NCBI GenBank assembly: GCA_905372565.1
Contig: CAJPPK010000004.1
Span: 1 to 64,000, forward strand
Source of the DNA: an uncultured Porphyromonas sp.
GTDB taxonomy: Bacteria > Bacteroidota > Bacteroidia > Bacteroidales > Porphyromonadaceae
Direction of reading: 5' to 3'
DNA: 64,000 nucleotides
Positions within the stretch are counted from its first letter, which is position 1. Each line of letters begins with the position of its first letter. The notes below the pieces were generated by a model. That model was not told the origin of the DNA. It saw only the letters and a program-made list of their open reading frames with translations, and made no database searches. A program made the translations under genes and the position numbers. Of this stretch, positions 57,355 to 64,000 are shown in pieces.

Positions 57355-60300
57355 ATGATTACTTTCTTTCGCCAGCCTGAACAATCCACCTACTATGTCG
57401 TCGAGACGACTGAAGCACTCTCCCCCTTATTCTTCGATCGCCTGACGTGGCTCTTTGGTGGCGCTAAGCCCCTTGCCGAGACTACGCTCTCTGGATCCTT
57501 CATCGGTACACGCCGTGAGCTTGTCACTCCGTGGAGTACCAATGCCGTCGAGATCGTACGTAACATGGGTATTGACTCTGTCGTGCGCATTGAGGAGTTT
57601 GAGGCTGTGTCCTCGTCTGATGCTCCCTTTGATCCTATGCTCCAGCATCGCTATGAAGGGCTTGATCAGCAGGTCTTCGCTACGGACTTTACTGCCCAGC
57701 CTATCCTCTCCGTCACGGATATCCGTACTTACAATAAGGAGCAGGGGCTAGCGCTCAGCGAAGAGGAGATCACCTACCTAGAGGATCTAAGCAAGCGCCT
57801 AGGACGCCCGCTGACCGATAGTGAGCTCTTCGGCTTCTCGCAGGTCAATAGTGAGCACTGCCGGCACAAGATCTTTGGCGGTACCTTCATCATCGATGGA
57901 CAGGAAGAGGAGCGCTCGCTCTTCGGTATGATCAAGGACACTAGTGCTGCTAACCCTGGGCATCTGGTATCAGCCTATAAGGATAATGTCGCCTTTATCG
58001 ATGGGCCTAGTGACTTGGAGCAGTTCGCTCCAGCTTCAGGGGACAAGCCTGACTTCTTCGTACGTAAGCCCATTGACAGCGTCCTAAGTCTCAAGGCGGA
58101 GACGCATAATTTCCCTACGACCGTCGAGCCCTTCAATGGTGCTGCCACAGGTACGGGAGGAGAGATCCGAGATCGTATGGCTGGTGGGCGAGCGAGTGTC
58201 CCCTTGGCTGGTACGGCGGTCTATATGACGAGCTACCCTCGCACGGAGGCAGGACGTAGCTGGGAGAAGCATACGGCTGAGCGTCCTTGGCTCTATCAGA
58301 CACCACAGCAGATCCTCACGAAGGCATCGAATGGGGCTAGTGACTTCGGCAATAAGTTTGGCCAGCCACTGATCTGTGGCTCGCTACTGACCTTTGAGCA
58401 AGGAGCCTCTGCAGAGGATCCGAATGCTTATGGCTTTGATAAGGTGATCATGCTCGCTGGTGGTGTCGGCTATGCCCGTCGCTCCGATGCGCAGAAGGGG
58501 ACTCCCGAGCCAGCAGAGAAGGTCGTACTCCTCGGTGGTGATAATTACCGTATCGGTATGGGGGGTGGTGCCGTTAGCTCGGTGAATACAGGTCAGTATG
58601 CTGGAGCTATCGAGCTGAATGCCGTCCAGCGCTCTAACCCTGAGATGCAGAAGCGTGTCGAGAATGTCATCCGTACGCTAAGCGAAGGCGAGGATAATCC
58701 TATTATCTCTATTCATGACCATGGTGCAGGTGGTCACCTCAATTGCCTCTCGGAGCTCGTCGAGACGACGGGCGGACACTTTGATTTAGGTGCCTTCCCT
58801 ATCGGGGATGAGACGCTCTCGTCCAAGGAGATCATTGGCAACGAAAGTCAGGAGCGTATGGGACTACTCGTCAAGGAGGAGGCTATCCAGCGCATCGCTC
58901 GTATCGCAGAGCGTGAGCGAGCACCGATGTATGTCGTCGGAGAGACTACGTCGGATATGCACTTGACCTTCGAGGAGCCCTCGGGAGCTAAACCTATTGA
59001 CCTAGCCTTGTCAGATATGTTTGGCTCTGCACCTAAGACCATCATGGAGGATAAGCATATCGATCGAGATCGCTTGCCCTTATCCTACGCTACCGATACG
59101 CAGGCCATCGAAGGCTACCTAGATGCTGTCTTGCAGCTCGAGGGGGTCGCTTGTAAGGACTGGCTGACGAATAAAGCTGACCGCTCCGTCACGGGACGTG
59201 TCGCCCGTCAGCAGTGCCAGGGTGAGATCCAGCTCCCCTTGAGTGACTGCGGTGCTGTAGCTGTGGACTTCCGAGGGCGTAAGGGGATGGCGACCTCCAT
59301 AGGTCATGCACCCGCCGTTGCCTTGGTTGACCCCGTAGCAGGTAGTCAGATCGCTATCGCTGAGGCCTTGACCAATATCGCTCTAGCTCCCCTTACCTAC
59401 GGGCTAGATGGAGTTTCGCTAAGCGCCAACTGGATGTGGCCGTGCCGTCAGCCAGGCGAAGACGCTCGTCTCTACGATGCTGTCGAGGCGGCATCTGACC
59501 TCGCTATCTCGCTAGGGATCAATATCCCCACTGGTAAGGATTCGCTCTCGATGACACAGAAGTATCCCGAGGGGAAGCAGGTGCTTAGCCCTGGGACGGT
59601 CATCATCAGTGCTGTGGCCGAGGTATCGAATGTCCGAAGCATCGTGTCGCCTGTCCTTCGTCCAGAGCCAAGCTATCCGGTTTACCATATTGACTTTAGC
59701 TTTGCGCCCCTAGCGCTTGGTGGCTCTGCTCTAGCTCAGGTACTGGGGCAGGTCGGGAACGAGACGCCTGCCATCGAAGAGCCCGAGTACTTCCGTGAAG
59801 CCTTCACGGCTGTTCAGGAGCTGATAGAGCGGGGCGTTTTGGTCGCAGGGCATGATATTTCTTCGGGTGGGTTGATCACCGCTCTCCTAGAGATGTGCTT
59901 CCCCAACAGGCAAGGTGGCCTCGAGGTGGACCTCGGAGCCTTCCCTGCTGGCGATCTGACGAAGCTCCTCTTCGCTGAGAATCCAGGCTTGCTTGTCCAA
60001 ACCAATGATCCCGCACAGCTGGAGGAAGTCCTACGTGCTTCGAGCATCGGCTTTGCACGCATTGCGACGCCTACCAAGGATGGACGTACCCTCACGCTTC
60101 GTCAAGGGAAGCAGACGCTCTCGCTGGATATTGATGCTAAGCGTGACCTGTGGTATCGCTCCTCTTACCTGCTGGATCAGCATCAGAGTGGCGAGGTGCT
60201 GGCTAAGGAGCGCTTCACGAACTATAAGCATCAGCCTCTGCGCTATGCCTTCCCTGTGGACTTCACGGGTAAGCTAAAGGATCTCGGACTTGATCCTGAT

Positions 60301-61074
60301 CGCACGAATCCTAGTCGTGTCAAGGCGGCGATCCTACGTGACAAGGGGACGAATGGGGAGCGTGAGATGGCCTATGCCCTCTGGCTCGCTGGCTTCGACG
60401 TCAAGGATGTGCATCTGACCGACCTTACCTCTGGTCGGGAGACCCTAGACGACATTCAGTTTATCGTCTTCTGTGGTGGCTTCTCGAACTCGGATGTCCT
60501 CGGCTCTGCTAAGGGTTGGGCTGCTGGGATCCTATTCAATGAGCAGGCCAAGGCCACCCTTGATCGCTTCTATGCTAGACCTAACACGCTAAGTCTCGGT
60601 ATCTGTAATGGCTGTCAACTTATGGCTGAGCTCGAGCTACTCTATCCCGACCATGAGCTAAAGCACAAGATGCTACACAATGATTCGCATAAGTTCGAGA
60701 GTGGCTTCGTCACCCTGACGATCCCCGAAAATCACTCGGTGATGCTCGGAGACCTCGCTGGTACGGAGCTAGGCGTATGGGTCGCTCACGGCGAAGGTAA
60801 GTTCGATCTGCCCTATAGTACGGACCGCTACCATGTCATCGCACGCTATGCCTACGATGCTTACCCAGCCAATCCGAACGGGTCTCCCGATGCTGTCGCT
60901 GGTCTTTGCAGTGCTGATGGCCGTCATCTAGCGCTGATGCCTCACCCCGAGCGTGCGATCTTCCCTTGGCAGTGCGCTCATTACCCCGAGGGACTACGCT
61001 CGGAGCATGAGGTGACGCCCTGGATGCGTGCCTTCCGCAATGCCTTCCGCTGGTGCGCTGATCATCAAGCGTAA
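57355..61074 (+). CDS. purL: phosphoribosylformylglycinamidine synthase (single-chain)
   Basis: Catalyses the glutamine-dependent step from FGAR to FGAM in purine synthesis. The 1239-residue product is the large, fused PurL with its own glutaminase domain, unlike PurSQL systems. The start at 57355 gives MITFFRQPEQSTYYVVET; an in-frame ATG at 57166 precedes the promoter and is rejected. The synthase domain shows SEHCRHK and ETHNFPTTVEPF and GDNYRIGMGGGAVSS. The C-terminal glutaminase has nucleophile Cys1084 in GICNGCQLM and His1197-Pro-Glu1199. It is a single-gene unit. Confidence 0.95.
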   Translation: MITFFRQPEQSTYYVVETTEALSPLFFDRLTWLFGGAKPLAETTLSGSFIGTRRELVTPWSTNAVEIVRNMGIDSVVRIEEFEAVSSSDAPFDPMLQHRYEGLDQQVFATDFTAQPILSVTDIRTYNKEQGLALSEEEITYLEDLSKRLGRPLTDSELFGFSQVNSEHCRHKIFGGTFIIDGQEEERSLFGMIKDTSAANPGHLVSAYKDNVAFIDGPSDLEQFAPASGDKPDFFVRKPIDSVLSLKAETHNFPTTVEPFNGAATGTGGEIRDRMAGGRASVPLAGTAVYMTSYPRTEAGRSWEKHTAERPWLYQTPQQILTKASNGASDFGNKFGQPLICGSLLTFEQGASAEDPNAYGFDKVIMLAGGVGYARRSDAQKGTPEPAEKVVLLGGDNYRIGMGGGAVSSVNTGQYAGAIELNAVQRSNPEMQKRVENVIRTLSEGEDNPIISIHDHGAGGHLNCLSELVETTGGHFDLGAFPIGDETLSSKEIIGNESQERMGLLVKEEAIQRIARIAERERAPMYVVGETTSDMHLTFEEPSGAKPIDLALSDMFGSAPKTIMEDKHIDRDRLPLSYATDTQAIEGYLDAVLQLEGVACKDWLTNKADRSVTGRVARQQCQGEIQLPLSDCGAVAVDFRGRKGMATSIGHAPAVALVDPVAGSQIAIAEALTNIALAPLTYGLDGVSLSANWMWPCRQPGEDARLYDAVEAASDLAISLGINIPTGKDSLSMTQKYPEGKQVLSPGTVIISAVAEVSNVRSIVSPVLRPEPSYPVYHIDFSFAPLALGGSALAQVLGQVGNETPAIEEPEYFREAFTAVQELIERGVLVAGHDISSGGLITALLEMCFPNRQGGLEVDLGAFPAGDLTKLLFAENPGLLVQTNDPAQLEEVLRASSIGFARIATPTKDGRTLTLRQGKQTLSLDIDAKRDLWYRSSYLLDQHQSGEVLAKERFTNYKHQPLRYAFPVDFTGKLKDLGLDPDRTNPSRVKAAILRDKGTNGEREMAYALWLAGFDVKDVHLTDLTSGRETLDDIQFIVFCGGFSNSDVLGSAKGWAAGILFNEQAKATLDRFYARPNTLSLGICNGCQLMAELELLYPDHELKHKMLHNDSHKFESGFVTLTIPENHSVMLGDLAGTELGVWVAHGEGKFDLPYSTDRYHVIARYAYDAYPANPNGSPDAVAGLCSADGRHLALMPHPERAIFPWQCAHYPEGLRSEHEVTPWMRAFRNAFRWCADHQA

Positions 61075-61102
61075 GTCCTAAGCTCGTCCTTCACGACGAC
61101 GA

Positions 61103-61158
61103 TAGCCCGCCTGCAGGCCGAGAGCGATAGCGCTCCTCTCGCTGCAGGCGGGCTGTTT
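61103..61158 (+). terminator. purL terminator
   Basis: A long stem (AGCCCGCCTGCAG with CTGCAGGCGGGCT, plus inner GAGAG/CTCTC) is followed by GTTTCTG. Confidence 0.85.
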
Positions 61159-61231
61159 CTGTGGTCATCTCTAGGCTCGTATTCGCTGATGGTCGTGGCT
61201 ATTATCCGGTGGACTGGATGGCTTCTTGGGG

Positions 61232-61341
61232 GAAGGCCTACCTTGCTACGGCGAGAGCTATACCTCTGTGAAGGCTAAGGTATAGCTTGATCCAAGGGAA
61301 GGTAGAGCTTGGCTTGGCTGAAGCTCTTCCTCTGAGGGCTA
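61232..61341. repeat. 22-bp dyad array, copy E
   Basis: Units of 22 bp start at 61232, 61254, 61276, 61298 and 61320 with openings GAAGGCCTACC, AGAGCTATACC, TAAGGTATAGC, GAAGGTAGAGC and GAAGCTCTTCC. A sixth unit may follow one base out of phase at 61343. It begins about 78 bases after the purL terminator. The remaining bases to pyrG hold the promoter at 61441 only. Confidence 0.8.
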
Positions 61342-61440
61342 TGAAGCTGACGCTTGGAGCCTGCGGAGCGTTGGGTCGCTCGGGGTACAAAATTAGTCTG
61401 AGGGAGGTAAGTCGGTACGGCGAGTCTGAGTACAAAAACG

Positions 61441-61448
61441 TATCTTTG
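61441..61448 (+). promoter_or_regulatory. -7 box of pyrG-yidC
   Basis: TATCTTTG followed by CGG, 90 bases before the pyrG start. Confidence 0.65.
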
Positions 61449-61537
61449 CGGAGTAACTTGGGTGGGGTAGTGACTCCCTTGGCATCGCTAAGACCGCTGA
61501 GCCTACTCCCCATCCCCAAAGATATATGTAGCGAATA

Positions 61538-63166
61538 GTGGAAACAAAGTACATCTTCGTCACAGGTGGTGTGGTCTCGTCCCTTGGTAAGGGTATTGTC
61601 GCCGCCTCCCTGGGTAAGCTCCTCCAGGCGCGTGGCTATAGCGTCACGATACAGAAGTTCGATCCTTACATCAACATTGACCCCGGCACACTCAATCCCT
61701 ATGAGCACGGCGAGTGCTACGTGACGGAAGACGGACACGAGGCAGACCTTGACCTGGGACACTATGAGCGTTTCCTCGATATAGCTACCTCCCGAGCCAA
61801 TAATATCACGACGGGTCGCATCTACCAAAACGTGATCCGCAAGGAGCGCAAGGGCGACTATCTCGGCAAGACCGTACAGGTCATCCCCCACATCACCGAT
61901 GAAATCAAGCGCAACGTTAAGCTCCTTGGGCAGAAGCGTCAGTACGACTTCGTCATCACCGAGATCGGTGGTACTGTGGGAGATATTGAGTCGCTCCCTT
62001 TCCTAGAGAGCGTTCGTCAGCTGAAGTGGGAGCTAGGGCAGAGCTGCCTATGCCTCCACCTGACCTATGTCCCTTATATCGCTGCTGCAGGCGAGGTGAA
62101 GACCAAGCCAACACAGCACTCTGTCAAGCAACTCCAAGAGGTCGGTATTCAGCCCGATATACTTGTCCTGCGTACGGAGCATGCCTTGAGCCCCGATATC
62201 TTGCGCAAGGTCGCCCTCTTCTGCAATGTCTCCGCCGAGTCTGTCGTACAGAGCGTGGACGTACCGACGATCTATCAGGTGCCTCTCGCCCTCGGTGATC
62301 AGCACTTGGATGAGATCGTCCTGAAGAAGTGTGGTATCACTCCCGAGGCGGCGCCCGAGCTGACGGACTGGAAGCAGTTCCTTGCGCTCCGCTCCGAGGC
62401 TAAGGAAGAGGTGACGATCGCCTTGGTCGGTAAGTACGTCGAGCTACAGGATGCTTACAAATCTATTGACGAAGCCCTCCTTCAGGCGGCTACTTATAAT
62501 GGGCGCAAGCTACGTCTTCGCTCGATTCATAGTGAGAAACTCACCGAGAAGAACGTCGCCGAGGAGCTCAAGGGCGTCGATGGTGTCATCGTAGCTCCAG
62601 GATTTGGATCACGAGGCATTGACGGTAAGCTCGTCACCCTACGCTATACCCGTGAGCACAATATCCCTACGCTGGGGATCTGCCTAGGGATGCAGTGCAT
62701 GGTGATCGAGTTCGCTCGCAACGTCCTTGGATGGACGGATGCCCATACCACGGAGATTGACCCCACGACGACACACAAGGTCGTCGATTTGATGGAGGAG
62801 CAGAAGAGCATATCCGACCTCGGTGGCTCGATGCGCTTAGGCATCTACGACTGCGTCCTTCGTCCTGGATCGAAGATCGCCCAAGCCTATGGCAAGGATT
62901 TCATCCGTGAGCGCCACCGCCATCGCTTTGAGTTCAACAGCCAGTACCGTGAGGCCTATGAGCAGGCAGGTATGCTATGCGCTGGAGAGAACCCTGACAC
63001 GGGACTCGTCGAGACCGTCGAACTCCCCGACCACCGCTGGTATGTCGGGGTGCAGTATCATCCCGAGTATCAGAGCACGGTACTTCATCCCAGCCCTCTC
63101 TTCATGGCTTTCGTACGCGAAGCTATAGCTTACGGAGAGGAGCTACACCCCACAAGCAATCAATAA
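61538..63166 (+). CDS. pyrG: CTP synthase
   Basis: Makes CTP from UTP, ATP and glutamine. The 542-residue protein begins at a GTG codon (61538), preceded in frame by a TAG at 61529-61531, and reads METKYIFVTGGVVSSLGKGI, the usual CTP synthase start. The synthase domain spans about 1-270 with the P-loop SLGKGIVAASLG. The glutaminase domain has nucleophile Cys382 in GICLGMQCM and His508-Pro-Glu510 in YHPEYQS. yidC follows after 4 bases, so the two are probably co-transcribed. Confidence 0.96.
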   Translation: METKYIFVTGGVVSSLGKGIVAASLGKLLQARGYSVTIQKFDPYINIDPGTLNPYEHGECYVTEDGHEADLDLGHYERFLDIATSRANNITTGRIYQNVIRKERKGDYLGKTVQVIPHITDEIKRNVKLLGQKRQYDFVITEIGGTVGDIESLPFLESVRQLKWELGQSCLCLHLTYVPYIAAAGEVKTKPTQHSVKQLQEVGIQPDILVLRTEHALSPDILRKVALFCNVSAESVVQSVDVPTIYQVPLALGDQHLDEIVLKKCGITPEAAPELTDWKQFLALRSEAKEEVTIALVGKYVELQDAYKSIDEALLQAATYNGRKLRLRSIHSEKLTEKNVAEELKGVDGVIVAPGFGSRGIDGKLVTLRYTREHNIPTLGICLGMQCMVIEFARNVLGWTDAHTTEIDPTTTHKVVDLMEEQKSISDLGGSMRLGIYDCVLRPGSKIAQAYGKDFIRERHRHRFEFNSQYREAYEQAGMLCAGENPDTGLVETVELPDHRWYVGVQYHPEYQSTVLHPSPLFMAFVREAIAYGEELHPTSNQ

Positions 63167-63170
63167 TTGA

Positions 63171-64000
63171 ATGGATAAAAACACCCTCACTGGTCTCCTC
63201 CTGATCGGAGCCGTACTGATCGGCTTCACCTGGTTCTCCAAGCCAGACCCTACGAAGCAGGCCGATCCCTCACAAGCTCCTAAGACCGAGCTGGCACAGC
63301 CTACCTCCTCACCTAGCACAGCCGTAGCGACTACGACGCTAGATAGTACGACTCAGGCTACTCTCCCTCGCTATGCCCAGCCTCGAGCTGAGCAGACGAT
63401 CGAGCTGAAGAATAAGAAAGTCTCCATCAAGCTCTCTACCAAGGGAGCAGCACCTCAGGAAGTCGTCCTCGCAGACTACTTAGACCAGACGAAGAAGCCC
63501 GTCCATCTCTTCCGCAAGGGAGATGCTCGCTTTAACCTTCCTCTACGTACGGCGCAGAATACGCTAGTCAATACGGCTGATGCGTACTTCGATCTCGTCA
63601 GTCAGACCGATAGTACAGCTACGCTACGTATGCAGCTGGACTCGGTAGCCTATCTGGACTTCATCTATAGCCTTCGCTCCGATGACTATCGCCTTAACCT
63701 AACCCTCTCGGGGAACGAGCTTCGTCGCCTACTACCGGTGAACATGACCGTCCAAGACGTCGAGTGGGCACAGCGCATCCCTCAGCAAGAGCAGTCTTGG
63801 AAGTTCGAGGGGCAGTACAGCGGGGTCTACTATCACTTCCCTAAGGGTGATGTCGACCGCCTTGAGACGACTAAGGAAGAGAGCGAAGACGTCCAGCAGA
63901 CACTCCAGTGGGTCGCGTTTAAGGATAAGTACTTTAGTTCCGTCCTGATCAATCAGGTCTCTGGCTTTCAGAATAACAAGCTCTCGATCAAGGCCGAAGC
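63171..64000 (+). CDS. yidC: membrane protein insertase YidC, N-terminal part
   Basis: The first 276 codons of YidC, cut by the window edge. It starts MDKNTLTGLLLIGAVLIGF, the N-terminal membrane helix of Gram-negative YidC, followed by a Pro/Ser/Thr/Gln-rich linker (about 23-68). The large periplasmic beta domain follows (AEQTIELKNKKVSIKLSTKG, PVHLFRKGDARFNLP). The conserved five-helix insertase core lies beyond the edge. It is encoded directly after pyrG, an order familiar in Bacteroidales. Confidence 0.93.
   Translation, partial: MDKNTLTGLLLIGAVLIGFTWFSKPDPTKQADPSQAPKTELAQPTSSPSTAVATTTLDSTTQATLPRYAQPRAEQTIELKNKKVSIKLSTKGAAPQEVVLADYLDQTKKPVHLFRKGDARFNLPLRTAQNTLVNTADAYFDLVSQTDSTATLRMQLDSVAYLDFIYSLRSDDYRLNLTLSGNELRRLLPVNMTVQDVEWAQRIPQQEQSWKFEGQYSGVYYHFPKGDVDRLETTKEESEDVQQTLQWVAFKDKYFSSVLINQVSGFQNNKLSIKAE

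Noticed and set aside
61238..61891. 217-residue open frame on the minus strand
   Set aside because: Overlaps the start of pyrG and the 22-bp array; composition is that of an antisense shadow.

Overview
The window looks like a chromosomal segment of a Porphyromonas-type Bacteroidota. The evidence is: two SusC/SusD (RagA/RagB) outer-membrane uptake loci; surface lipoproteins with Bacteroidota-style lipoboxes; an HU-HIG nucleoid protein; an RprX/RprY two-component pair; an exported tricorn-type peptidase; an ExbB-membrane protein-ExbD-ExbD operon; an adenosylcobalamin-dependent ribonucleotide reductase; and promoters with the TAnnTTTG -7 box in place of TATAAT. I cannot name the species. No tRNA, rRNA, insertion sequence, prophage or CRISPR array was seen. 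The window ends inside yidC.

Layout. 1-5.7 kb holds phospholipid synthesis (psd, pssA, a DUF4834 protein), an outer-membrane barrel protein on the minus strand, then rplU-rpmA and serS. 5.8-13.5 kb holds an exported thioredoxin, rprX-rprY, rnr, a minus-strand tetR-fabG pair and an HU-HIG gene. 14.3-20.3 kb holds the ExbB/ExbD energy-transducing operon and the tricorn-type peptidase. 20.4-28.2 kb is a SusC-SusD-GH18-DUF1735/LamG locus, probably for harvesting host N-glycans, behind a long leader with a terminator-like hairpin. 28.6-36.2 kb holds a lipoprotein, kdsC-maf-nagA, and sppA-lpxK-thiL (envelope and LPS functions). 36.8-44.0 kb is a second SusC-SusD locus with a zinc metallopeptidase lipoprotein and a DUF4302 lipoprotein. 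44.6-51.3 kb holds nrdJ, an acyltransferase, engB and a class A penicillin-binding protein. 51.7-56.6 kb is rimP-nusA-infB. 57.4-64 kb holds purL, pyrG and the start of yidC.

How the parts work together. ExbB/ExbD would energise the two SusC-type transporters. Surface GH18 and peptidase lipoproteins would generate their substrates, and the periplasmic or cytoplasmic peptidases and NagA would process the products. The remaining genes are mostly housekeeping functions in translation, nucleotide supply and envelope assembly.

The least expected signal lies outside the genes. At least five intergenic regions (near 20.4, 28.3, 36.3, 44.1 and 61.2 kb) carry degenerate tandem arrays with a strict 22-bp period. 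Each unit is built around a dyad resembling AAGGTATACCTT, and each array begins 25-90 bp past an operon-ending terminator. Unit order is partly shared between arrays. Four other intergenic regions (3.4, 13.7, 51.4 and 56.8 kb) carry 22-23-bp-period arrays with different unit sequences. This looks like a dispersed minisatellite or MITE-like family whose function, if any, cannot be told from the sequence.
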